Assembly (NCBI GenBank): GCA_963699835.1
Contig: CAVOVJ010000003.1
Coordinates: 62,001 to 126,000, forward strand
Reading direction: 5' to 3'
Origin: BM003 sp963699835
GTDB taxonomy: Bacteria; Pseudomonadota; Gammaproteobacteria; Steroidobacterales; BM003
DNA: 64,000 bases
This document shows, in pieces, positions 19,147 through 26,787 of the stretch. Under the pieces are notes generated by a model, which had not been told where the DNA came from, did not search any database, and worked only from the letters and a program-made list of their open reading frames with translations. Every line of letters begins with the position of its first letter. The stretch's first letter is position 1. A program made the position numbers and the translations under genes.

Positions 19147-20092
19147 CAGGAACTTCTGGTTGGCCTGTGCTGCGGTCTTGCTCTGCGGTGTGGCAACGCC
19201 GACGCATGCCGAGACGATCGCGGTGATCACCGATCTGAACGGAAGTTATGGCTCGACCCGCTACCACGCGCGCGTCGACGCGGCTGTCGCGGCCATCGTC
19301 GGTCTGCAACCCGATGTGGTTTTGTCTGCAGGTGATATGGTCGCTGGCCAACGTCGACCCTTGCTCGGCCGCGAGCAGGTGCGTGCCATGTGGGCATCGT
19401 TCCATAGCCATGTCACCGACCCGCTGGCTGCTGCCGGCATTCCGTTGGCGGTGACGCCGGGCAATCACGACGGCTCGGCTTATCCGGGCTTCGCGGCGGA
19501 GCGAGAGATTTTTGTCGACGAGTGGGGCGCGCGCCGCCCGGACATCGAGTTTGTCGCCGCCGATGCCTACCCGCTCAACTACGCGGTGGCGGTTGGCAAG
19601 GTCTTGATCATCGGGCTCGATGTAACCACCGTGTCGCCATTGCCGGCGGTGCAGCGCGAATTCCTCGAGGCCGTCTTGTCTCGTCACGGCGAGCGATTCG
19701 ATACCCGGATCGTGTTCTGCCATCTTCCGCTATGGCCGTTTGCGCGGGGCCGGGAGAACGAGATTCTCCATGACTCCGGGTTTGCCGCGCAGCTCGCCGC
19801 GCTGGATGTCGATGCGCTCGTCAGCGGGCATCACCACGTCTTCTATCCTGGTGTCGACGCCACCGGCGTGCTGCATATCAGCGCCGGCGCACTCGGCGGC
19901 AACAGCCGTCGCTATACCGGTTCCGAGCTGAAGTCGGAGTTCAGTTTTGTGGTGATAGAAATTGACAACGGCGCTGTCAGTGTCTCGGCGCGGGCCGCGC
20001 CTGGCTTTCAGCGGCCGGTCGATTTGCTTAGCCTGCCGCCGCAGATAACCGGGCCGGGCGGGAGGCTGCGGCGTTTCGAACCCGGGGGCTGA
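19136..20092 (+). CDS. Exported calcineurin-like metallophosphoesterase
   Basis: A 318-residue periplasmic or secreted phosphoesterase. The signal peptide FWLACAAVLLCGVATPTHAE is followed by the MPE core. Metal-binding motifs appear in order: DLNGS (Asp of motif I in place of the usual DxH), LSAGDMV (GD motif), TPGNHDG (GNHD), FCHLPLWP and SGHHHVFYPG (GHxH). The start ATG lies inside the end of the upstream kinase-like gene (ATG at 19136, upstream stop at 19144-19146), implying coupled translation. Phosphatase plus kinase-like partner in one transcript suggests reversible phosphorylation of exported substrates, but the substrate is unknown. The frame is intact. Confidence 0.85.
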   Translation: MKTDRNFWLACAAVLLCGVATPTHAETIAVITDLNGSYGSTRYHARVDAAVAAIVGLQPDVVLSAGDMVAGQRRPLLGREQVRAMWASFHSHVTDPLAAAGIPLAVTPGNHDGSAYPGFAAEREIFVDEWGARRPDIEFVAADAYPLNYAVAVGKVLIIGLDVTTVSPLPAVQREFLEAVLSRHGERFDTRIVFCHLPLWPFARGRENEILHDSGFAAQLAALDVDALVSGHHHVFYPGVDATGVLHISAGALGGNSRRYTGSELKSEFSFVVIEIDNGAVSVSARAAPGFQRPVDLLSLPPQITGPGGRLRRFEPGG

Positions 20093-20102
20093 GCCGGGTT
20101 CG
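20077..20102. terminator. Hairpin between convergent genes
   Basis: Perfect 9-bp stem CGAACCCGG / CCGGGTTCG with an 8-base loop at the end of the metallophosphoesterase gene, facing the end of the META lipoprotein gene. There is no T-run, so it is at best a weak intrinsic terminator. Confidence 0.4.
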
Positions 20103-20110
20103 CACTTTCG

Positions 20111-20593
20111 TCAGCGCGCGAACTTCAGCAGCGGACCATTGGCCCCGCTGATCACCAGTTCGTCGCCGCTCACTTTGTAGGAACTGGCCGCGGTCATCGC
20201 TTTCAGGAATGCGTTTTCCAGTTGCATCGCCGCGGGCGGGCCGGCCATGCGCGTGGTTGCCATCGGCCCGAAGAGCGCGTCGGGTTGGTCGCCCAGCTTG
20301 CCGGTGAAGCGGTTGACACCACTCCGGCCACTGACCATGCCATCTGCTGCAACCGACAGATTCGGCGCGGGCACACCGTCCGGAATTTCGACGCCCACGA
20401 TTTCAGTCAGCGTCCACTCTCCGGCCAACTCGGCCGTGCCCGCTATCGATCCGCTGGTGGACATCGTTGAGTCCTCTTTGTCCGTGGCGTAGCCAGCGCC
20501 TGATGCCGGGCCCGTTCCGTTTCCGTCGCGGTCGCCGCCGCCACAGGCCGAGAGTAGAACGCCGGCCAATGCGGAAAAAATAAACTGTTTCAT
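20111..20593 (-). CDS. META/HslJ-domain lipoprotein
   Basis: A 160-residue lipoprotein: MKQFIFSALAGVLLSACGGG is a signal with a lipobox, followed by a Gly/Ser/Thr-rich linker to about residue 55. The META domain (LAGEWTLTEIVGVEIPDG ... SGVNRFTGKLG ... ATTRMAGPP) matches the HslJ-like fold linked in E. coli to heat-shock and novobiocin tolerance. It would sit in the outer membrane facing the periplasm. It is part of a run of small envelope genes on the minus strand (20111-22177). The biochemical role of META domains is unclear. Confidence 0.78.
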   Translation of the reverse strand: MKQFIFSALAGVLLSACGGGDRDGNGTGPASGAGYATDKEDSTMSTSGSIAGTAELAGEWTLTEIVGVEIPDGVPAPNLSVAADGMVSGRSGVNRFTGKLGDQPDALFGPMATTRMAGPPAAMQLENAFLKAMTAASSYKVSGDELVISGANGPLLKFAR

Positions 20594-20658
20594 TGCTGAT
20601 CCCGATTCCCGGCCGCCGCGCCGTCATCGCCTGATTCCGGCGCGGCGACAGGACCGAT

Positions 20659-21066
20659 TTAGTTGGCCATCACATCCTTGACCGCCTGTTTACACATAGC
20701 CGAGACGTCAGCTTTCTTGTCGTCGAGGCATGCCAGAATGCGGCCCTCGCCAGGGGTCACGGTGCCGCACAGCTTGTCGATGTCGGCTTCGCACTGTTGT
20801 GCCACGTACGTGAGTCCGGCGACGGCGCGCTCGAGCGCAATGGCCGCGTCATACAACGCGTAGGTGCAGCGATTTGAGATCTTGTCCTCATGAGCGTAGA
20901 CACACGCCAACAGTCGTTGCTCACCCGGCAAGACATTCGGGCAGAACTTTTCCAGATCGGCCTTGCAGGCTTCCATGACCATTGCGCCGACGCTGTCCTG
21001 CGCCTGAGCGCCTGCCGCAAACAATAAACCTGCGGCCAACAATTCAGTGAATCTCCTGATCTTCAT
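20659..21066 (-). CDS. Exported cysteine-rich (GLG1-type repeat) protein
   Basis: A 135-residue periplasmic protein. The start MKIRRFTELLAAGLLFAAG is chosen because a typical signal peptide follows and AAGGAGAG lies upstream; a longer frame to 21207 has no support. The mature protein carries two Cys-rich units of the Golgi apparatus protein 1 type: ACKADLEKFCPNVLPGEQRL-LACV and QCEADIDKLCGTVTPGEGR-ILACL. Six or more Cys probably pair as disulfides in the periplasm. Function is unknown; such repeats are found as short exported proteins in many Proteobacteria. Confidence 0.75.
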   Translation of the reverse strand: MKIRRFTELLAAGLLFAAGAQAQDSVGAMVMEACKADLEKFCPNVLPGEQRLLACVYAHEDKISNRCTYALYDAAIALERAVAGLTYVAQQCEADIDKLCGTVTPGEGRILACLDDKKADVSAMCKQAVKDVMAN

Positions 21067-21115
21067 TTTTCTCTCCTTGGGTAGTTCTGGTGTGTCGTCA
21101 AGATACTGGCCGCGT

Positions 21116-21283
21116 TTATAACCGCCCGCCAATGTGAATACTGCCGCCCATGCTGACCGGGCCAAGATCGACCCACGGCCCGCCGATGTCGACACCGGCA
21201 TAGACATTGGGATTGCATCCGCTCAACAACGCACAGGTGCCGGCCAGCGCAAGCGTGGCCAGAATACGACGAAGTCGCTGCAT
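21116..21283 (-). CDS. Small conserved-looking lipoprotein (55 residues)
   Basis: Short gene reading MQRLRRILATLALAGTCALL then SGCNPNVYAGVDIGGPWVDL and ending GGSIHIGGRL. The signal peptide with an LSGC lipobox and a Gly-rich, beta-prone tail are clear. AGGAGAGG is spaced well before the ATG. It lies between the Cys-rich gene and the VOC gene in the same direction. Outer-membrane or inner-membrane lipoprotein of unknown role. Confidence 0.7.
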   Translation of the reverse strand: MQRLRRILATLALAGTCALLSGCNPNVYAGVDIGGPWVDLGPVSMGGSIHIGGRL

Positions 21284-21298
21284 GATTATTTACCTCTC

Positions 21299-22177
21299 CT
21301 ATTTCAGCGGCCAGGTCTGCAACATCAGGCCGGCCCCGCTTGGGTCGACGATCGCGGCGGCATCACTGGTGCCCGCGGTCTCGACCGTGTCGAAAATGAT
21401 TCTTCCCCCAAGGTTCTCGACGCGCGCCAGAGTCTCATCGACATCGCGTACACCGACATAACTGACCCAGCTCGGGCGCAGCCCTGGAATCGGATTCTGT
21501 AATACGCCGGCAACCGGTACGGTTGCCTGGCTTAGATAATGATACGTTTCGCCGGCTCGGATACTGGCCTGTGCAGCGTTGTACCCGGCAACCCGGGTGT
21601 AGAAATCCAGCGCGCCTGGAATGTTGTCGGCCCAGATTTCGTTCCAGATAAACCCGCTGACCGTCAGATCATCATAACGGGGATCGCCGGAGGCGGAGCG
21701 TAACAGCGACATCACGGCACCCTGCGGGTCGCCGATGACCGCCATGCGGCCGCGTCCCTCGATATCTACCGGGTCGGCGAACGTTCGCCCGCCAGCGGCC
21801 AGCGTCGTCGCGACCGCTGCATCGACGTCGGTTACTGACAACACCGGTATCCACTGCGAAACATTGATGCCGGCATTGAACTGACGTGCATCGACGATCC
21901 CGCCGATCGGCGTTTCGCCGTTATAGATGACCGTGTAGCTGCCATCGCGCCCGACTTCGAAATCTCTGAATGTCCAGTCAAACAGCCCGCCGTAAAAGCG
22001 CTTGGCCGCAGCCGGGTCGGTCGTCAGAAGATCATGCCACACGAAAACCCCTGGCCGGTCAAGTCCGGATGGCGCAGAGGTTATCGGTGGAAGGCTGATG
22101 CTGGTGGTTGCGCACGCTGCGACGATTAGCGCAGCGGCAACGGCGGCCGCGCCGGTCTTGAGTATCTTGCTAGTCAT
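21299..22177 (-). CDS. VOC-superfamily protein with two glyoxalase-like domains, predicted lipoprotein
   Basis: About 292 residues. The ATG at 22177 gives a signal peptide with lipobox (AAALIVAACATTS); the longer frame to 22432 is not supported. Two vicinal-oxygen-chelate repeats follow: GVFVWHDLLTTDPAAAKRFY (about residue 48) and SGFIWNEIWADNIPGALDFY (about 175). Each begins with a possible metal ligand and has the beta-alpha-beta-beta-beta pattern. Tandem-VOC proteins include dioxygenases, glyoxalases and resistance proteins; the reaction here cannot be named. A lipid-anchored, periplasmic VOC protein is less common than a cytosolic one. The neighbours are other lipoproteins. Confidence 0.8.
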   Translation of the reverse strand: MTSKILKTGAAAVAAALIVAACATTSISLPPITSAPSGLDRPGVFVWHDLLTTDPAAAKRFYGGLFDWTFRDFEVGRDGSYTVIYNGETPIGGIVDARQFNAGINVSQWIPVLSVTDVDAAVATTLAAGGRTFADPVDIEGRGRMAVIGDPQGAVMSLLRSASGDPRYDDLTVSGFIWNEIWADNIPGALDFYTRVAGYNAAQASIRAGETYHYLSQATVPVAGVLQNPIPGLRPSWVSYVGVRDVDETLARVENLGGRIIFDTVETAGTSDAAAIVDPSGAGLMLQTWPLK

Positions 22178-22256
22178 TACTCGTGGTATCGCTCCGCGAA
22201 AATCGTAGTGGTCAAAGCTGACAGAAAAAGTCGGGCCGTACCCGGCGCCAACGCGT

Positions 22257-22448
22257 TTATTGGGTGTGGCTGGCGCTGAACCCCCCCGGTTCGTGCCCGG
22301 CGTTGCAACTGGCTTTTGCATGCTCGGCCTCGGCGGCCACAATCGCAGGCAGCAATATTCTGGCGGGTGGCAGTGGTTGTCCGGTAGGCCGTTGCGAGCG
22401 ATTGGTATACACCTGACAACGACCGCCGTCAATTTCGTTTCTTTCCAT
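22257..22448 (-). CDS. Possible small protein (63 residues), doubtful
   Basis: A short frame starting MERNEIDGGRCQVYTNRSQ and ending GGFSASHTQ, with AGGGGAAG spaced about 5 bases before the ATG. It lies in an otherwise empty 430-base gap between the VOC gene and the hydrolase gene, same strand. No motif, signal or membrane segment is recognised. The good ribosome-binding site is the only support. Confidence 0.25.
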   Translation of the reverse strand: MERNEIDGGRCQVYTNRSQRPTGQPLPPARILLPAIVAAEAEHAKASCNAGHEPGGFSASHTQ

Positions 22449-22609
22449 GAAACTTCCCCTGAACGTCCTTATACCTGCACCCCGTCCGGCGCGCGTCGCT
22501 GCTGCCGGGTGTCCGTTCTACCAGTTTTTCGCCGACGGACGCAAATCCCTCTCCCCCGTCTGGCTTCGCGCGATGCGAACGCCAGTCGCGCCTGGTCTGG
22601 CTCGGGTAC

Positions 22610-23419
22610 TCATTTCGTCCGTGGAATCAGGCTGGCAATGAAATCGGCGATTTTTTGCGCCGTGGCCGTTCGCGCCTGAAACTGTGGCGCATGCCCGCAG
22701 TCCGGGATCAGCACCGTCGCGCATGGACCCCGGACATGGGTGTGGATGGAGTGGAGTTGCCCGGGAGTGCCGTATTCATCGTCAGTGCCCTGCAACGCCA
22801 GCACCGGGCACGCCACCGTGGCGATGTCGGACTCAATGTTCCAGTCGAAAAAATCGCGGTCTAGCCAGGTGTCGCTCCAGGCATGGAATAGCGTGCCGGT
22901 CTTGTCGCCGTGATGGCGTTCGAGCCGCTGCCTCAGGCCGCCGCGGTGGAACCCGGCGACGGCTTCGCGGATACCGGCAAGTGCCTCGCTCTCCACGGAA
23001 ACGTGCGCCGCCGCGGTGATCACGCCAATAGCGCGTTGCGGATAACGCGCAGCATAAAGCAGCGCGATCGTGCCGCCATCGCTGTGACCGACGAGGATCA
23101 GCGGTCGTGTCTCATCCAGCGCCCGCAGCAGTGCAGGAAGTTCCAGCCAGGCGTAGTCGTGCAGATACCGGCGATCGCGTGGTGCCGGCAACCGGTCGGA
23201 CCGCCCGTAGCCGGCACGGTCATAGATCAGCGCGGGCAGACCGGTGCGTGCAACGATCTCGTCGGGAAAGTCGCGCCACAGCGATATGCAGCCGAGGCCC
23301 TCGTGGAGGAACAGCAACAGCGGCTGGCGCCGCGCGCCCTTCAGGTAGCGGTAGGCGAGGCTGACATCGCCGACGACGATACGATCCGGGTCAGCGGTCG
23401 TCGCCACGCTGTCGGTCAT
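22610..23419 (-). CDS. Alpha/beta hydrolase
   Basis: A 269-residue cytosolic hydrolase of the alpha/beta fold. The oxyanion region LLLFLHEGLGCISLWRDFP is followed by the nucleophile elbow LVGHSDGGTIAL (catalytic Ser near residue 114), an acidic residue in ALQGTDDEYG and the catalytic His in PDCGHAPQFQ near the end, so the triad is complete. No signal peptide is present. The substrate is unknown; the sequence resembles general esterase/lactonase-type members. It follows the cNMP-binding gene by 10 bases on the same strand and probably shares its transcript. Confidence 0.85.
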   Translation of the reverse strand: MTDSVATTADPDRIVVGDVSLAYRYLKGARRQPLLLFLHEGLGCISLWRDFPDEIVARTGLPALIYDRAGYGRSDRLPAPRDRRYLHDYAWLELPALLRALDETRPLILVGHSDGGTIALLYAARYPQRAIGVITAAAHVSVESEALAGIREAVAGFHRGGLRQRLERHHGDKTGTLFHAWSDTWLDRDFFDWNIESDIATVACPVLALQGTDDEYGTPGQLHSIHTHVRGPCATVLIPDCGHAPQFQARTATAQKIADFIASLIPRTK

Positions 23420-23429
23420 TGGTAGGTGC

Positions 23430-23942
23430 CTAGTATCTGCCGGAAGTCTTGTAGAAATAACGCGTCATCTCGACATACTGCATGTTCATCCGGGTAACGA
23501 TCTCGTGCGCCGAGCGGACGATTGCACACATGACCTTGTAGACGAGTCGCGGATGAGTCTCGATCAGCGACTCGAAATCCGGACGTTGCAGGCTGACGAC
23601 CCGGCAGTCGTTCAGCGCGCGCAGGCCGACACTGTGCTCCTTGCCGTCGATAAAACTCATCTCCCCGGCGAGATCCCCGGGACTTAACACGTGCAGTGTG
23701 ACCGGCTCTGATGCGAGCGAGGGAGTCACTACCTCGAGGCGCCCGCTGACCAAAATGTGGATCGAGTCGTCGGTCGTGCCGGCCTCGATAAGGTATTCGC
23801 CAGGCGCAAGCTCGCGTGCACAGACACTTTGCGACAGCGCCTCCAGTTCAGCCGTATCCATGTCGTTGCCGAGAGGCGAGTCGCCGAGAAACTCCATCGC
23901 GACCTTCGGGGTAAGGCAGTGCGGGCCCTGTTGTTCGGACAT
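23430..23942 (-). CDS. Cyclic-nucleotide-binding domain protein without DNA-binding domain
   Basis: A 170-residue protein containing a single Crp/Fnr-type cyclic nucleotide-binding beta-roll (about residues 28-140; LAPGEYLIEAGTTDDSIHIL and LSPGDLAGEMSFIDGKEHS, in the position of the phosphate-binding cassette). The C-terminal part is helical and has no helix-turn-helix, so it is not a CRP-type activator. Similar stand-alone domains act as sensory modules or partner-binding proteins. It diverges from LemA at 24120 with a 177-base shared upstream region and lies just ahead of the hydrolase gene. Confidence 0.82.
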   Translation of the reverse strand: MSEQQGPHCLTPKVAMEFLGDSPLGNDMDTAELEALSQSVCARELAPGEYLIEAGTTDDSIHILVSGRLEVVTPSLASEPVTLHVLSPGDLAGEMSFIDGKEHSVGLRALNDCRVVSLQRPDFESLIETHPRLVYKVMCAIVRSAHEIVTRMNMQYVEMTRYFYKTSGRY

Positions 23943-24119
23943 TGGCGGCTCCTTCTACTCTGGCTTGCCGGGTGGTGTTGCTGCAGAGTGTGGGTCAGAG
24001 TCGCGTAGGGAGCAAGCGTGGATACCCGCAGTTCGGGCGGGGCTGCGGCGGCACCCGGTGCGACGTTTACCGACGCTGTTATTATTTCCGCGGGCTGGTG
24101 ACAAACGGTAGTTGCAAAA

Positions 24120-24677
24120 ATGTCTGATTACACCCCGATCATAGTGTTTGCGTCGGTGATCCTGTTTTTTGTCACCGTCCAGATGTACAACAGTTTCATC
24201 AAATATCGTAACCAGATTGAAGAGGAATGGAGCGGCATCGATGTCGCGCTCAAACGGCGGTTCAACCTGATTCCGAACCTGGTCAAGACGGTACAGGGTT
24301 ACGCCAAACACGAGATTGGTACGATGGAGGCGGTTACCACGCAGCGCGCGGTCACAGGCGGCCCCGGGAACCTGAATGATCGCGAGGCCGAGGAAAGCCT
24401 CGTGTCGCGCGCGCTGAACGAGGTGCTTGCAGTCGCCGAATCGTATCCGGACCTTAAGGCCAGCGCCAATTATCTGTCTTTGCAGCACGCGCTGAATGAA
24501 GTCGAGGCGGAAATCCTGCAGGCAAGACGCCGCTATAACTCGTCGGTACGCAAATACAATACCCAGGTCGAGTCGTTTCCGAGCAACCTGATGGCGAAAC
24601 TGTTCGGTTTCGCCAAAACCACGTATTTCACACTGGAGCTGGCCACCCAGCGTGAATTGCCGGATGTCGCAATCTAG
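24120..24677 (+). CDS. LemA family protein
   Basis: A 185-residue membrane-anchored protein. One N-terminal transmembrane helix (PIIVFASVILFFVTVQM) is followed by the LemA helical bundle: YNSFIKYRNQIEEEWSGIDV, ALKRRFNLIPNLVKTVQGYA (the conserved RxxLIPNLV segment) and ARRRYNSSVRKYNTQVESFP near the C-terminus, all diagnostic. LemA proteins are of unknown biochemical function, often paired with a TPM-domain or HtpX-type membrane protein, neither of which is next to this gene. The frame is complete. Confidence 0.92.
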   Translation: MSDYTPIIVFASVILFFVTVQMYNSFIKYRNQIEEEWSGIDVALKRRFNLIPNLVKTVQGYAKHEIGTMEAVTTQRAVTGGPGNLNDREAEESLVSRALNEVLAVAESYPDLKASANYLSLQHALNEVEAEILQARRRYNSSVRKYNTQVESFPSNLMAKLFGFAKTTYFTLELATQRELPDVAI

Positions 24678-24694
24678 TCCGGAGCGCGGCGCCG

Positions 24695-25366
24695 TTAGTG
24701 CGCCGTCGCCACGCCGTGCACCGGACCGTTTGCGGCGATGATCGGGGGCGGGGGAGGCAGCAGCTTCTCCCATACCTCTCCGGGGTCGCTGCCGAATATG
24801 GCGTCGGTGGTGGCCGCCACCAGGTGCCAGTCACCGCGCGCGATTTCGGTATCGAGCTGTCCCGCTCCCCAACCCGCGTATCCGGCATAGAAGCGCAGTA
24901 CTTCGCGCGAAAAACGATCCGCTGACAGCGACTGCAAAAGGTCGCGGCTGTGCGAGGCGTAAACGTCGGCGAAGATATGCTGCGCGGACCGCAGCGTTTC
25001 GCTGCTGCGTATCAGCATGAAGACGCTATGAATTGCTACAGGACCGCCGCCATACAGCTCGCCCTCGTAGTCCTTGACGTTGTCGACATCGGTGAGCAGC
25101 TCTTGCGGACGGATGCCAACCGGGCGGTTTACCACCAGCCCCATTGCGCCGCCAGCGCTGTAGCGGGTAAGGAGAACGACGCTGCCGGCAAACCCCCCGT
25201 CGACGACGGTGCGGCTTGCGACCAGCAGCATGCCGGCTGATGGTGTCTTGGCAGGCGTTGCGGCAAAGGAGGGCGCAGTGAGACCCAGCATTGCGAACAG
25301 GGTCGCGGCGGTCCATACGCCGTTTCGGCTACTCCCGATCTGTAGCAGAACACGGATCATTGCCAC
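24695..25366 (-). CDS. YqgE/AlgH (UPF0301) family protein with a signal peptide
   Basis: About 223 residues. The core matches AlgH/YqgE: SAGMLLVASRTVVDGGFAGS, GAMGLVVNRPVG, LYGGGPVAIHSVFMLIR, FYAGYAGWGAGQLDTEIARG and WHLVAATTDAIF. AlgH proteins are normally cytosolic and start right at the core. Here about 45 extra residues at the N-terminus contain a signal peptide (WTAATLFAMLGLTAPSFA), implying a periplasmic form. A Pro-rich tail (LLPPPPPII) follows. It starts at GTG 25366 or ATG 25360. Function of the family is unsettled. Confidence 0.85.
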   Translation of the reverse strand: MAMIRVLLQIGSSRNGVWTAATLFAMLGLTAPSFAATPAKTPSAGMLLVASRTVVDGGFAGSVVLLTRYSAGGAMGLVVNRPVGIRPQELLTDVDNVKDYEGELYGGGPVAIHSVFMLIRSSETLRSAQHIFADVYASHSRDLLQSLSADRFSREVLRFYAGYAGWGAGQLDTEIARGDWHLVAATTDAIFGSDPGEVWEKLLPPPPPIIAANGPVHGVATAH

Positions 25367-25437
25367 TTCGTCCCCTGCGTTGCGGTGAGGTCCGGGCGGC
25401 GGATCGACTGGCTCGATCCGCCGTTTCGGGAAACTGC

Positions 25438-26001
25438 TTACTCGCGAACGAGTTTGGTGAACTTGGAGCCCTCAAGCGTGACGTTGAACATCAGGCCCTT
25501 CTGTCCTATGACAAACCCGATTATCGGGTCCTGGATATTGGTCGTGTCGATCGAACCGCCGGCTCCCACCTGGATCAATGCGACCGAGCCGTCAACGCCG
25601 GCTTCCCAGCCCTTGCTGTTGCGGAATTTATCGAGCGCTGCTTTTTCAAGAAACAGGATGATGACGGTTTTCGACTGCGCACCGAGTTGCAACCCGATCG
25701 AAGCCGCGGCCGTGCTGTAGTAATCGGCGGTTTTGCCCGCGATCCGCAAAGCACCCTCACCGTACTCGCCGCCGATGCCGATTCCCGCCTTGATGACGCT
25801 CGGGAATACCAGCATCCCCTCGGACTTGGACATCAATTCCGCCGCGGATTCTACGGTTTCCTTGAATTGCTCCAGGGACGCGTCGACTTGCGCATCGATT
25901 TCGGTCGCCGATTTTGCATGGGCGGCAGGGGTAACCGCGGTCAAAGCCAGCGCCAGCATGCACAGACCGGACGTCCGTAATCCGCCGATAAATTTTTGCA
26001 T
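25438..26001 (-). CDS. SYLF (Ysc84-like) lipid-binding domain protein, exported
   Basis: About 187 residues; the start MQKFIGGLRTSGLCMLALAL at 26001 gives a signal peptide ending HAKSA. The SYLF domain is evident: SEGMLVFPSVIKAGIGIGGE, YGEGALRIAGKTADYYSTAA, SIGLQLGAQSKTVIILFLEK, and QKGLMFNVTLEGSKF. In eukaryotes SYLF domains bind phosphoinositides; bacterial exported versions probably bind membrane lipids. It lies behind the AlgH-like gene's promoter region, same strand, separated by 71 bases. The frame is complete. Confidence 0.88.
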   Translation of the reverse strand: MQKFIGGLRTSGLCMLALALTAVTPAAHAKSATEIDAQVDASLEQFKETVESAAELMSKSEGMLVFPSVIKAGIGIGGEYGEGALRIAGKTADYYSTAAASIGLQLGAQSKTVIILFLEKAALDKFRNSKGWEAGVDGSVALIQVGAGGSIDTTNIQDPIIGFVIGQKGLMFNVTLEGSKFTKLVRE

Positions 26002-26175
26002 CGCAATCTCCGTAGAATTTTCAGCTGCGCAGGTCTTCGTTGCCTGCCCCGGCAGTGTAGGCAATGCTGGGTTGGCCAGCAATCGAGGCCGTGTTCGCGG
26101 GCCTGTTCTGCAAAATCGTCGTGGCGATATGTGGCCGGTCCGACTGCCGGTCAGCCAGCGCGAAACCTCCCATGC

Positions 26176-26203
26176 AAAAGGGCCGGCTTGCGCCGGCCCT
26201 TTT
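26176..26203. terminator. Rho-independent terminator (bidirectional)
   Basis: A perfect 12-bp stem AAAAGGGCCGGC / GCCGGCCCTTTT with a 4-base loop; both strands end the stem with a run of four T. It lies 63 bases past the stop of the hypothetical gene at 26266-26637 (minus) and should terminate that transcript. Confidence 0.85.
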
Positions 26204-26265
26204 GGCCCTTCCGTGGGCTCCCATCCTTGGGTTGGTCGTCCCTGGGAGGGAGTGAGAGAATAGGA

Positions 26266-26637
26266 CTAGTCGTCTTTTTTGCCCTTATTGTCGGCACCTT
26301 CGGGCTTTTCGCCGCTCCGGTCAGCACCGTTGGGCGGCGGTGCCTTTGCGACTGAATCGGGTTGTGCGGCCGCGGTGGTCCGTTCGGCACGGATCTGTTC
26401 CTCGCTGCGTTTTGCGTTCGCCTCGTCGTTCTGATTGACGCGTTCCTGTTCGCGTTCGCGGTGTTTCTCGCGTTGCGCTGCGTCTTGCGATTTGCCGCGT
26501 TGCTGGTTCGCTTGCTGGGCGCTTTGACCCTGTCCCTGCTGGCCCTGTTTTCCGCCGCCGGGACCCGCCAAGGCATCACCACCGGAAAGAATCAGCGACG
26601 TGGTCAGCGCGAGTAATCCAATATTCACGGCTTTCAT
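26266..26637 (-). CDS. Small exported Gln/Lys/Glu-rich protein of unknown function
   Basis: About 123 residues starting MKAVNIGLLALTTSLILSGG with a signal peptide ending DALAG. The mature part is low-complexity and very hydrophilic: Gly/Gln-rich (GGGKQGQQGQGQSAQQANQQ), then charged (REKHREREQERVNQNDEANA), then a Lys/Asp tail. It is probably disordered or coiled-coil and periplasmic. Standing alone with its own terminator, it has no informative neighbours. No family is recognised. Confidence 0.55.
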   Translation of the reverse strand: MKAVNIGLLALTTSLILSGGDALAGPGGGKQGQQGQGQSAQQANQQRGKSQDAAQREKHREREQERVNQNDEANAKRSEEQIRAERTTAAAQPDSVAKAPPPNGADRSGEKPEGADNKGKKDD

Positions 26638-26787
26638 CGGTAGCACCTCATTTATCGCTTTATGCGATCACGATTCACGTTTCGCGAGGCAATAAATTAG
26701 AACACGCTAATATAATGGCATCTTTGATGCGTCGCACCATACGTATTTTCCCCAATGGCGGAACCGCCACCGGGGCGGCGGTCCGGG

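Noticed and set aside
22536..22560. GGACGCAAATCC on the plus strand looks like part of a second c-di-GMP riboswitch
   Set aside because: The upstream GGCAAACC block, GNRA-capped P2 and the 3' closing motif are missing, and no gene start follows.
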